NCBI GenBank assembly: GCA_009363875.1
Contig: CM018695.1
Coordinates: forward strand, 46,371,935-46,435,934
Origin: Mikania micrantha
Lineage: Eukaryota > Streptophyta > Magnoliopsida > Asterales > Asteraceae
DNA length: 64,000 nucleotides
Direction of reading: 5' to 3'
Below are positions 11,266 through 22,572 of this stretch, piece by piece. Position 1 is the first letter of the stretch, and each line of letters starts with the position of its first letter. The position numbers and the translations under genes were made by a program. The notes beneath the pieces are model-generated. The model saw nothing but the letters and a program-made list of their open reading frames with translations, did no database searches and was not told where the DNA came from.

Positions 11266-12041
11266 CTAACCTGTAAGGAGATTTAGCAACAGGAGTTCTC
11301 CAGGAACTAAGTCAATACGAAACTCTACCGGTCGCGCAGGTGGCAAACCTTGTAGATCTTCAGGAAATACTTCCGGATACTCTTTCACTATTGGTACGTC
11401 TTGAATCTTTTTCTTGTCCTTCTCCTTTTCCACCACATGAGCCAGGAACGCCACGCACTGCTTCTGTAGACACTTATGCGCCTTTATGCAAGAGATGATT
11501 TTGACACTTCGTTTTGCTTGATCCCCTCTAACTTCCAATACGCGATCGTTCGGCAATGGAACTCGAAGCAGCTTTTCAGAACAGATGACTTCCACTTGAT
11601 TAGAAGAAAGCCAATCCATTCCAACAATGATGTCGAAACTATCCAACTCCATCGGTATCAAATCGATGGTGAATGTGTGACCATTAAGTGTCAATGGGCA
11701 ATTCCTGTATAAGGGGAATCTAACTGTTCCTCTATAGAATCTAGTTGGCATGCAAAATCGGTAGAGATAAAACTCTGATCCGCACCAGTGTCAAATAAAA
11801 TAGATGCATAAAAGTCATCTAAGAGAAATGTACCAGTGACCACATTCGGGTCTTGGCGTGCAGCTGGAGCTCCTATAGCGAAAGCTCTTCCACGGGGTGC
11901 TTGAACTGCCTGTTGTGCCTTCTTCGGGCAGTTCTTTGCAAAGTGGCCTTGTTTGCCATAGTTATAGCATCCACCGTTTTTCTGGTTGGCTGGTGGAGGG
12001 AGAGCTAAAACAGCATTGTTGACTGCTTGGTTTGGTGTCAT
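11266..12041 (-). pseudogene. Element A gag zinc knuckle and protease (broken)
   Basis: Frame 11691-12041 holds a zinc-knuckle remnant, CYNYGKQGHFAKNC, where the second cysteine is replaced by tyrosine, and then the protease active site LFDTGADQSFIS. A frame change leads to 11266-11751, which carries IIVGMDWLS, typical of the gypsy protease, and the linker to RT (EFRIDLVPG). The aspartic protease would cut the gag-pol polyprotein inside the virus-like particle. Confidence 0.75.
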
Positions 12042-12512
12042 CCTGCATTGCTGGACCTAGTGTCTCTTTCTTCCTCATCCCGTGCAAATGACGGCATTGG
12101 TTACTTGCAGCATGATGATACTGGCACTTAGCACACAAAGGGTGTGGGCCAGTATATGGTTTCTTGTGCACGTTCTGCGGTGCCATGGCTACTTGGTTAA
12201 GTGGAGTAGCCATGCTGTAGTTCTTGATGGTCTTCTATTTCTTCTTCGGGTGATGATGGGGTTTCTTTGAAAACTCTTCCTTGTGCTTGCCAGTGTCAGC
12301 CTCTTTCTTCAAAGTACCAAAGGCTACCATTAGATCAGTGAGTTTCCCAGACAAACTCACAGCAGACTCTACAGTAACAGGGTTTGCTGCAACCACTAAA
12401 CCCTGAATGCAGGCAGGAAGTCCACCTACATAGCGATCAATCCTCTTCTCCAGTGTTGGTACCATGTCTGGCACCAAAGCAACTAACTCATGGTAACGAG
12501 TAGTGTACCCCA
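12042..12512 (-). pseudogene. Element A gag, second part (after the C1 insertion)
   Basis: It continues the gag interrupted at 16017. It includes the TTRYHELVALVPDM segment and a GLPACIQGLV motif in the frame that ends at 12235, then, in another frame, a Cys/His-rich CAKCQYHH stretch (11962-12213). The frames do not join without a shift. The matching part of element D gag (62250-63683) is unbroken, which supports the identification. Confidence 0.7.
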
Positions 12513-12806
12513 TGTAACACCCCGAACGATGGCGGAAACGTCGGGATGCCACGAGGGATGTGTAGATTGTTCATAAGCTCGTGGGTATCTAATGAATTCA
12601 TCACATATCAAATAATCAACCAAATTAATTACATCAAAAATCATTTTTAAGCATGAATTAGTTACATCAAATACACAAAAGATTTAGCTAAACTAACTAA
12701 ACTCTAGGCTCTAGAATTTCAGTTATTTTAGCTAAGTCCAAGATTCCTATGTGATGATGTCCAAATGATGTAGAGCTATCCTGCCCTACTTACTTCTCCT
12801 CATTCC

Positions 12807-13513
12807 CTGAAACATGTAGAAAATCAAGTGTCAACTACAAAGTAGTTGGTGAGTACTCATAAGTTTTTATATTTCAAAAATTAGTTTACAAAGGTTTATG
12901 AAAGCTCATAGTTTTCTGAGGAAATCCATATGAACACCTGCGAAATGATCCAACACATAACCCAACACACAATCACAAACACACAATCACATATTTCAAT
13001 TTGTCATAGATAATCAATCACATATACATTCAACCAATCTCAATCATCAATATCCTCAATTAATATAAGTGACAATACATGCATCATTGTGAATGACCAA
13101 GGTCAATGACAACGACACACGGAGTTGTGGCAATCCACGTGACAATACATGCAATCATGGCGGATGACCGAAGTCAACCACAACGATCCACGGAATAGTG
13201 ACAATACATGCAGTCATTGCGAATGACCGAAGTCATCAACAACAACTCATGGAATAGTGACAATACATGCAGTCATTGCGAATAACCGAAGTCATCAGCA
13301 ATAACTCATGGAATAGTGACAATACATGCGATCATTGTAGATGACCGAAGTCAACAACAACGACCCATGGAATTATGATAATCCAATAATATGAATATCA
13401 TAACAATAAACAGGTATCATCCATATGTTATCAAATTAATATGTAAACTGGTATACATGTTTCACCTCCGAGTTTAAAACAGAAAGATTTAATAGGAGGT
13501 TATGAGAACTCAC
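12807..13513 (-). other. Intron-like segment in solo LTR C1
   Basis: On the minus strand CTCAG|GTGAGTTCTCATAACC at the right and CATGTTTCAG|GG at the left enclose 707 bp. The pair matches C2 at 37226-37907. The C-family tandem repeats lie inside. Confidence 0.4.
13066..13390. repeat. 59-70 bp tandem repeat in C1, about five units
   Basis: Units share gtgacaatacatgc(a/g), gaatgaccgaagtca and catgga motifs, starting near 13072, 13142, 13201, 13260 and 13319. The same repeat, inverted, is at 37390-37646 in C2. Confidence 0.75.
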
Positions 13514-14109
13514 CTGAGACCTTAGAATCGATGTTTTCGTAGAATGCGCGCTCGTGTTTATGAAATCAACAACAACTCAACAATCTGTAATTAGTGTGTT
13601 TTTCATTTTCATAAGTACATGCGTTTCATATCAAGTTAATGCCTATATAAGTTTACTTTAAAATCAATAATATTTTATTAACTTAGTTTATTTTGTCTAA
13701 GTTAACATAATACGCTAAAGATTTTATAATTAATCATTATTAAAATGTAATTTAACTTATCAGTTTAAATCATTTAATAATGATAACTAGTGGTGTTACC
13801 TCATATATGCTCCCATGGATATGTACACTAAAGTTGCCAACCTTAGTTATACACATTACTAACCATGCATGCATGACTTAATTAAATTGGCCACCATAAT
13901 TTATATCATTTCAATCTAATTTATATCTATGATATTTATTTTTAAGTCATCTCCATTATATGTTCACGTTATACAAAATTTCCTATTTCAACTTATGTTA
14001 TCAATAAAAAGGTGGCAACTTATCTTTCATCATGCATGCGTGATTATACCCCATGTTATTTCGTTTATCTCAATCTTTATAAGTTTATGTAGTCCCTCCC
14101 TTAATCCCT

Positions 14110-14640
14110 AATGAAGTTCAGGTTCGGTAACCCCTAAGACCAGCGAACCTAATTGAATTCCACCCTAGGTTCGGCTCCTAAAAGGGCAAGGTTCGTGGCA
14201 CCTAGTCCCTGGTTCGTGGCCCATGGTTCCGAACCTTAGAGTTCGGCCTGAAGAGGGGAAAGGTTTGGCTGTTTAAGACCATAGGTTCGTTCCATGCAAG
14301 ATTCATGCAGAATAAGAGGGTTCGCTGCCTAGGCGGTTGCTAAGTCAATAGGTTCGCCACCTTGGGGGTTTGGCCTCTAGGCATCGGCTTCTAGGGTTCG
14401 GTGGATGCAGAAAAGGTTAGGCTATGAGGATGCAGGTTCGGCTGAAACAAAGATCCACAACCATAGGTTTGTTGCCCTCCTGTTCTACCACTCCTAGGTT
14501 CGTTTGAGGGATAGGTTCGCCTAGGCCCAAGTTTCGGCCACCCAATGAGTTCCCGCCCATGAAGGTTCGTAGATCCCATGTAGGTTCGGCCAGCCTTTAG
14601 TTCAAGCAAACCTCACAGGTTCGGCTACCTGCTGAATTGC
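14110..14640. repeat. GGTTCG-rich array in C1
   Basis: (A)GGTTCG recurs irregularly, with GGTTTG and GATTCG variants and non-repetitive spacers. It is the counterpart of the CGAACC array in C2 at 36100-36660. Confidence 0.6.
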
Positions 14641-16021
14641 GAACCAGCTCCATCATATTCTTCTTCTTCGAATCTAATTTGTTACAGTTACAATCACCTA
14701 CTTCTACTCGTTTACACCCATTCATTTTAAGGTTTCTAATGTGTAATAACTGTTTGAGAGGTAAAGGTGCAAACCGGCTGGTCCAAAGAAAAGAAACGAA
14801 AGTAAAACATTAGATTTACCTTGAAATACTGACCAAATGTTGAGTTTCTTCGTGCTTTCCCATTCCTCTCGATCACACGAACGCGTAGAGACCAAGATCT
14901 TGCAATTCCGTTGAGAGACGAGAAAGAAAAACTAGAGAGAAGGTAGAGAGAGAGAGAGAATGATGTGGCGTTTGTGTGTGTTTTAGAGATAGAAAGGGTT
15001 TTGAATAATGAGGAAGAAGATGTAATCTTCCTCATAAATAACCCGTGTATTCCCCGTGTGCTCGGTCTCGTTTTTATCGTGATAATATATATTAAATGAT
15101 CGTATATTATATTTAAAACATAAAACGTTTGAAATAATAAGTTTTGTTCTAATAAAATGATTTTAAATGAAATAGTTTCGTAAAACGATTCCCGTTTTAT
15201 CTTCGTTAATTTATTATTTAAATAAAACCATTTGTTTTAGATTGTGATTCCTAATAAACGTTATAAATTTTCATTTATTAATTTAATATCGTTAGTTATT
15301 ATTTCGTTATCTCGTTGAAACGCGTTACTTACGTACGTATTCGTAAAGATCGTCACTTTTCCGAATCCAACACTCGTATCGTATTTCGATTTGATTTACG
15401 ATTTATGGAATATCGTTTCATAACATTATTCTTAATAATTATATTTGTGTGAATCATCACCCATGCGAATACATTATTAAGTTAATGTTTCTGAAATAAC
15501 ATTCGTGTTTAATTAATAATCGAAATCTCACCATCGCGTGTTTATTTCCAATAATGCTTCCATTATTTTATTATCTTGAATATGATAATCTCCCAATCCA
15601 GACCCACTAAACCATATCACTGACACATCCATGATAGACCGAAATATGCATATGTATAGGGCATATGTAGGGGTCAGTCGCAACCGCCCCAGCCACCGTC
15701 CCACCACTATTTCGATAAACCATGACCATGTGTCCTTGACTATGTTTAGCAACTAAACAACAACCCAGTCCTAATTCCTCTCCATTCCAAGCCAAAATCC
15801 ATAATTTGTGAATTCAACTGCGATAAACTCTCTGGTTCTGTTTAGTTGTATTTCAACTAAACTTCCCATGGTTTACGCATATAATAATATGTTCTCAATA
15901 TGTATACCAAAAATCAGTAATAACATCCAAAAGTTCATTATCATTAATAATTAACACATCAGGTCGTAACAGTACAATCGTACATGGACGGACAACTGAA
16001 ATACAGTGATGTTACACCCCA

Positions 16022-16706
16022 TATGATCAGTCCCCTTCATAACATGGTTCGACAATTCAACTTCCAGTTTCTGCAGCTCATTCTTGGGGCAGAATTCCGT
16101 TATCAACAGGGTCTTGAAATCTTCCCATGACATTGCCATAGCTTCTTCCCTACATGTTGCTCAAATCTGGGAGTTCCACCAAGTCAAGGCTCGTTTGTTG
16201 AAGGTACCAGCAGAGTAACGAACCTTGTGGTGCTCTGGACAACTAAAGAGGTCCAAAGTAGTCTCAATTTTCTCTATCCATTGGATCAGACCAACGGCTC
16301 CCTTAGTACCGCTAAAACTCGGCGGTTTGCATCCCACAAAAGACTTGTAGGAGTAGGTTGAAGCACTGCCAGAATTTCCACTTGCCTCTCCTGACGAATT
16401 CCCAGTGTTGTTGCCGTCGTTCCGAATACGGTTGAGCATCTCCGGTATTACTTCCTTCAGCTGATTAGTCAATTGATTGCTCAGCAGAGTTGCTAAAGCA
16501 ATAGTGGTAGGATCCAGTGCTTCAGTCGGGCTTGGGTTTGGAGGCGGAGAGTGTGGAGGAGGAGGAGGCAGTGGTGAATCAGCTCGTGATGGTGTTGAAG
16601 AGTGTGGAGCCAAATCGTGCGGTGGTGGTAACAGGGGAAGTTGTCTTCGTGGCGGCATTCTGATCATAACCAAAAGAATATTGGTTAGTGCAGTGATCGA
16701 ATGCAA
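16022..16706 (-). pseudogene. Element A gag, first part
   Basis: The likely start is the MPPRR methionine about 20 codons into the open frame. A proline-rich N-terminus is followed by LDPTTIALATLLSNQL, then KSFVGCKPPSFSG and GAVGLIQWIEK, then RALTWWN, all in the order expected for the gypsy gag core. A stop at about 16160 breaks the frame, and the MAMSWEDFKTLLITEFCP segment follows before the C1 insertion at 16016. Gag would form the virus-like particle. Element D has the same protein as one open frame. Confidence 0.8.
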
Positions 16707-16819
16707 AAGACAATATGCAAATAAAATCTTAAGTCCTGTTTTCTCTACATGCAGGGTTCCTAGGTTATAGTCTAGGCCAAACCGTTTAAATAAGTGACCT
16801 ATATTTCTCTATAACCATG

Positions 16820-16834
16820 GATCTGATACCAATT
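16820..16834 (-). other. Primer-binding site of element A
   Basis: On the minus strand AATTGGTATCAGATCC follows the 5' LTR directly. TGGTATCAGA is the usual complement of the initiator methionine tRNA 3' end in plant LTR elements. Confidence 0.8.
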
Positions 16835-17185
16835 TGTCACACCCCGAGCCGGCGGGTTGGATCGACTTCCCCGTCGGGCGGAAGGCTCCCGGGGCGCGAT
16901 ATCGTGAGTGATAATCGGAATGATCAGATTATTTACATTGCACATGATATATAAATGAGAAGCTACTAAATGGAAATATAATTACAAAGTTAAATTACAT
17001 CAGTTTAATTCATAATTTAACAATGTAAATCTACTATCAACATCATAAATCTTCTATCTTGTATCTGCACAAGATATACAAAATAATCTGTAAATGATGT
17101 TTCAAAAGATGCAGGTCCAAAAGCTAGGTCCTCTAACTGGTATCCTAGTCCAAAAGTATAACTCCTTAGTTGACCTGTTCGTCAC

Positions 17186-17245
17186 CTGAGAAGTCATGCA
17201 AAAATAAAGTCAACACAATGTTTAAAAAAGGGGCGATGAACTCAC
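17186..17245 (-). other. 60-bp intron-like segment in element A 5' LTR
   Basis: Same motif pair as at 6226-6285. It ends 351 bp before the LTR end. Confidence 0.4.
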
Positions 17246-18109
17246 CTGTGTTGCTCTGTACTGTACTACCACAAAATGCACGCTCTTTGTTTGTAGGCTA
17301 TGTATCTTCAGTTCCTGAGTTGTTTTAAAAGAATTCGAATACGATAAGTATACGTATTGATCGTCGTATCTAAGGATTGGTCTCGGTACGCAACTAGGTG
17401 TCCTATGTACCAATGTGCTTCTAAGATTTCATCTAACTAGTTTAAATCATTATCCGTTGATAACCATTACCCCCAACTAACGTTACAAGTCTTTAATTAA
17501 GCCACTTCTAATTTAATTCATTTTAAGTTAAATAATAAGTCAAAATCATTTATTTTAATTCAATAAAGTTTATAAACCAATTTTCTTTTATTGAAACATA
17601 GTTAACTTAATCAGAATGACATTTAACATATGATGGGCTTAGGTTAGGCCCATTGGGCCCACCTTGTCTCATTGCTAGCCTTTGATTACCAAACGATTGA
17701 AAATTAAAATCCTTGAATAATACGACATAGATAATTAACTCATCTAGTTTAGTTATCCGTATTAAACTTTTCCTAAAGTTTAAGTGTTAATAATTAAATT
17801 AACACTCCATCCTTTATGCTTTTGCTTTGATCCACTTGAGCTCATAATAATATCCCAAGTGTTAAGCTAATTCAATATATATATTAACAACTTATATTAA
17901 GTTGTTTGTGTGTTTTAAGAAATCCATTTCTATCCGAACTCGAATTCATGTTTTCTTTAACCCTTCACAAATCGAATAACCCTATTATCACCCAAAGAAA
18001 ACCTTAGTTCTCCTAAAATTTGATTCGCATGGAATTGAATATTCTAGGTTATTACCATGCACACACTTGTAAAACCTAATTCCATGCATGCACACCCATT
18101 TGTTCGCCT

Positions 18110-18540
18110 AAGGCTTTAGGTTCGTCGCCCTTCTATTCTTCCACATAGGTTCGCTGTAAAGGGATTGGATTGTCCCAAGGTTCGGCTAACTCAAAAGTAT
18201 CCTAGGTTCGCTGCCCACCTAAGTGTCCAGCTTCTTCAAGGTTCGGTATCTAGGGTTCGGGTAGGTAAGATTCGGTGCTGGCCTCAGGTTCGTATGAGGC
18301 AAGGTTCGGGTCATGGGCACGTTCGTGAATAGCATAGGTTCGTAGCATGAGAGGGTTCGTGGGTCTAGAGCTTCGGCTGGATGCTGGTTCGGCTGATAGG
18401 AGGTTCGTGATAATGGGTTCGTTGGTCTAAGGTCTTCACATGCAAGGTTCGGCCAGGTTGTATCCAGGTTCGATTCTTGCCATGTTACAACTATGGAAGG
18501 TTCGGCCATAGGAAAAGGGGTTCGGCCGATCAGTGGTTGT
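18110..18540. repeat. GGTTCG-rich array in element A 5' LTR
   Basis: Longer version of the array at 7140-7510, with extra GGTTCGGCC-type units at the right end. Confidence 0.6.
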
Positions 18541-19608
18541 CACGAACCATCAGCCCCCATCTTCTTCATCGACTCCTACCTGTTGCAGGTCTATCTACAA
18601 AGCTTCCTAGTTGTTTAAAATGGTTTATCTTAAGATTTCTAAGTGCTTAGAACCGGTTAGAACAACAACAAGTTGCAAAGGTCGTGATTCACACAAAAAC
18701 CAAAATAAAAACTAAGATTTACCTCAAAAAGGATGGATGAAAGCCTAGATCCCTTGTACTTTCGTGATCTACATGATGTGGGGGTCGTTTTGACATCGAG
18801 AACTCTTGAAATGGTCGAGAATTGAGTGAGATCTTGTAGAGAGAAGGTGGAGAGAAAATCTAGAGAGAGAGGGAGATGAAATTGTGAGGGAATTTGGTTG
18901 GTGGTGGTGGTTGTGCATTCAATGACCACATTTAGTGGTTCAAAATAACCCGGGTATGTTCGGTCTTGCTCGGTTTCGCGTAGAAACGTCGTTTCGCGTG
19001 GTTTTCGTAACAAAACGACTCGGATTTAAAAATAGGATTTATGAAATTATTTTAGGTGGTTATTCCTAGTAAAATTAACTAAATATCTTTTGTTTATTTA
19101 AAATTTTCAGAAATATTTAATTAATTGTTTTAAAATTGAATCGTACAGTCGTCGCGCGTATTCGTTCGAATCGTCACTCGTACGAACACGACGATAACTA
19201 TACTTTTCAATATTGTTCTCTAATTATCGAATATCATTCAGAACATTAAACTTTCAGATTTATCCGTACAGATCGTCACCTATACGAATAATCTGTCGAT
19301 TTAGCATTCACGTAACGATATTTGGGTTGTTTTGTTTTGTAATGCCTCATACGTTTATACATAATAAAATCCTAACAAATAATCACATGATGGTCCTATA
19401 TTGCCAGATAATTATCCGACTGATGAACCATGTTTTCTGAATTCTGTTTCTCTGAAATGATTCTGAATTCACTGTTTGATAACACGAACTGATAACAATA
19501 CATGATATGAACATGACATCAATGAAATACGTAAAGTTTGTACCTGATTACTGTTCATGTCACTGTTGAGATCACTGTTCCGATGACGTTTCCGGCACTG
19601 ATGTTACA

Positions 19609-22482
19609 ATATACGACCTATTCCCTATTTTCAAACTAACCCAAAACCCTTCAAATTCATTATATAACTAATCTCAAACAAGTTTGGATGATCAAACATA
19701 CATTCAAACATTAAAACATATAACAAGTATTCCAAACATATTTCAAATTCATTAAACGGGTCAAAACTTTCAAAAGCAATCAATTGTTGTTTTATCCCTT
19801 ATAAAACCAATTTAACCCATCCAAATACCTTTCATATGGACTATTAACATGTCTAACCATTATATAATAAAACCACACATATGTGCACACTAAATCAAAT
19901 TTTGCATCAAATTCCCAATTAGTCAAACTTAACCATTTTGACTCTACAATTAGAGGTCTACACTCTTGTAGATCATCCCTTGTTCACACTTTAGTGAATC
20001 TTCAACATTAGCTTTGCAAGTTTTATGTTCACACAATTGTGAATCAACGCATGAACATATCCAAGTAGGTGTCTACACTTTTATAGATCATGACTTCTAA
20101 ATTATAATAATTGTTTACACTATTGTTAATCAAATTAACCATTGACACTAATTGAATGTTCACACCTATGTGAATCATTCAATTACAATGATCATATTAA
20201 CATCAAATTTGACCAAAACAACAAATCACATATATGCTTAATGCACAAATACTTATAGTGTGGACTCATTCAATCCTACAACTACAAATTTAACAAAAAT
20301 TGGTACTTACCTTGATTTGGAGCACTATCAACAATCACCAACTCCTTTTGAGATCATTTGGAACTAGATTCACCTTCTCTTCCTATTATATATCCATATA
20401 TAACAAGAATCAATAACATGAACACACCACTTGTGTTATTTATATAATCCAATTCATTTGACTTATTTTACTTCCAATTAACCTAACTAATCAAAAGTTT
20501 ATAACAATTGACCATATAGGTAGGCTTTTATAATCATACATACCATTTACAATTCAAACTTAATCAAAACCACTTTGAGGCCTTTTATCAAAAAAAAAAA
20601 AAAACTTATGTGCAGAAACTAATCTACCCATGTTCTTAGTTATATTCAAGTATCAAAATTCCATCTCTTATTCAATTTCAACAAAAATCATAAGTTATGT
20701 TTGTTTGTTGAGTTTTGACACTTTTGTTTCTAAAACATCAATATCACAGAAACTTATAATCAACTCATCAAGTTTACATGTAAACCCAAACCCACATGGT
20801 TTATCAATCACCCAAATCCTCACCTATGGATTCTTTATGTAATAATCGTATGTTTGGATGTTTAAAACATGATTACAAGATTAAATCAACATGTTATTGC
20901 TATCAATAACACCCGATTCGAAGTTTAGATGAAAACCCAATTCATGGCTTCATCTTCTTCTCATGAATCTCAACTAAAACACAAACTATCACTTACCACT
21001 TGTTAGCACTTGCTTTGGTTGTTTATTCACAGCTCCAACTTCCGAATCTCAGCTTAAGAACACATCAATTTGGATCAAATAGTGAAAGCTAGGGCTTTTT
21101 CTCCCTTTCTCATTTTCTGGAAATTGATCACCAGGAAACACACTTATGTTGACCTAGTTTGACCATTTTCTAATAAAGCCCCCTTATTCCACGTTTAGCC
21201 AAACGACAATATATATTTATAATAGTGTTAAATTATATACATGAAGTGAATTCCCCCCAAGAACCAACTATTATAGTTTTTGATTGATTTTATAGGCTAT
21301 GATTACTTTTAGTTTATCTTGGTGGTTATGTATTTTTACTCGATAACAATATTAAGCGAGTCATATCAATTATAGTATTAAATGTATTGTGTTTTTAATG
21401 TTATCAAATTCGTTATATTTAATCATGCAAATCATGTCTTGTCAATGATAGTATTTAATGTATTATATATAATCGTGTGTTTATTTGGTGAGCCATGTAA
21501 CACTCATTTCAAATATATTCTTATTAAGGTTAATACTTGTGTCAAACATCAACTCTTTATTCTTATCACATATTTTGTCCAATACTTTTTTTTTGTTTGT
21601 TTTTTAGGGCATGGTTCAAAAATTATGAGAGACTTGCCTTCATATAATTGTAAGTCTTAATTAAGGTTATCAATAAACCCAAACATAACACAAAGCCAAA
21701 TCTTAATAGGAAAAATTAACCCAAAAACGCATAAACCGATTGATTATGGTTAAATGCATCCTCCATAACCAGTCGATCAATTATGGTTATGGTTTAGTGT
21801 ATCTCCATAACCAAAACCTAACTAAAGACCCTACATATATTAATGTACTAAGTTAGTACCAGGTGTATTACATGTCTTAAATAAAAAATTATAATAAATA
21901 GTCTCCAATGACAATTTTCACAATATAAGATGATTTTTTGATATAAAATATAATTAAAATTTAGTTCAATTTAATACTTTAATTAATTAAATAATTATAT
22001 TATTTATTAAGACATTATTTTTTAATGTTTATTTATTTAAACAATTATTTTTATTTTTTAAATTTTAAATTTTATATTTCTTATTCATTTGTTCTTTAAT
22101 AAAAGTGTTTTCTTTTGAACGAACATTTGAATCACTGACGGGTCATCTATTCACTTGATCATATCCATACTCAATAGAAGAAAATCCATCATACGTGAGA
22201 AAATACCCTCTGGCGTAACATGAAACCCTTATTTTATCAATGATAGGACTTAAAGCATTAACCTCTTCAATATTGAAGACACATGGTATGTCTTCTCGAT
22301 CACTAAATGACTTATAACCTAATGATCCTACATTAACTTTCTAAATAAGTGATGTTGGATTTGAGTTTAAACTTTAAACATTCGATTTCTTCATAAGAAG
22401 TGTGAAAGCAAAATTAGAATAAGACAAGGACTCTTGGAATTTAAGCCGGTTAGGGTTTCAATGTGACATTCGTAGCCCCTCG
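19609..22482. other. Non-coding region between element A and the kinase gene
   Basis: No gene seen. It holds a cluster of six hairpin-like 21-mers (19956-20178), a poly-A run near 20590, two opposed copies of a tatggtta/taaccata motif around 21735-21825, and AT-rich sequence to the kinase promoter. Short open frames here are AT-rich and lack protein character. Part of 19609-21150 may be a decayed LTR on the minus strand. Confidence 0.5.
19956..20178. repeat. Six hairpin-like 21-mers
   Basis: Near-copies of GTYTACACTNTTGTRRATCAT start at 19956, 19982, 20027, 20071, 20113 and 20158. Each is an imperfect inverted repeat (for example TTCACA against TGTGAA), and copies 2 to 6 lie 42-45 bp apart. 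Confidence 0.6.
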
Positions 22483-22497
22483 TATATATATATATAT
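22483..22497 (+). promoter_or_regulatory. TATA region of the nucleoside diphosphate kinase gene
   Basis: A TATATATATATATA run ends 75 bp before the start codon, giving a short 5' UTR of about 45-60 nt. Core promoter placement is inferred from position only. Confidence 0.45.
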
Positions 22498-22572
22498 CAT
22501 ATTTTTCTCGGAGGTCGCCGTATAAACCTAACATCTCCCGATTTGCAATTTACCCTAATTCTCAACTCAATA

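Larger units (their letters stand above)
12513..16016 (-). mobile_element. Solo LTR C1 inserted in element A gag
   Basis: It starts TGTAACACCCCGAACG and ends GATGTTACA, and is flanked on both sides by CCCCA, a perfect 5-bp target duplication. It contains no PBS, polypurine tract or coding region, so it is one LTR of 3504 bp left after recombination. A second copy of the same family in reverse orientation lies at 34566-38197. Gag sequence continues on both sides. It contains a 59-70 bp tandem repeat, a GGTTCG array and intron-like ends. Confidence 0.9.
5875..19608 (-). mobile_element. Element A: Ty3/gypsy chromovirus-like retrotransposon, with a nested solo LTR
   Basis: It has two LTRs in the same orientation (5875-8531 and 16835-19608), a tRNA-Met-type primer-binding site next to the upstream LTR, a polypurine tract next to the downstream one, and gag, protease, RT, RNase H and integrase remnants in the normal gypsy order on the minus strand. 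The integrase C-terminus has a chromodomain-like tail, and the long LTRs fit the Tekay/Del type. Flanks read GTATA and ATATA, an imperfect 5-bp target duplication. All genes carry stops or frameshifts. Gag is split by solo LTR C1 at 12513-16016. Without C1 the element is about 10.2 kb. Confidence 0.85.
16835..19608 (-). repeat. Element A upstream (5') LTR
   Basis: On the plus strand it begins TGTCACACCCCGAGCC and ends GATGTTACA, 2774 bp. It matches 5875-8531 but has an extra stretch near 18300-18570 with more GGTTCG units. It includes the 60-bp intron-like segment at 17186-17245 and a GGTTCG array at 18110-18540. Confidence 0.85.

Noticed and set aside
12034..12270. Plus-strand frame (12082-12270) in element A gag
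   Set aside because: Antisense to the gag Cys/His region.
16477..16770. Plus-strand 97-codon Gly-rich frame
   Set aside because: It is the antisense shadow of the proline-rich gag N-terminus of element A.
19609..21150. Possible continuation of the B-type LTR across element A
   Set aside because: No ordered matches to the second half of the B LTRs were seen after 19608, so I do not join it to 4205-5874.
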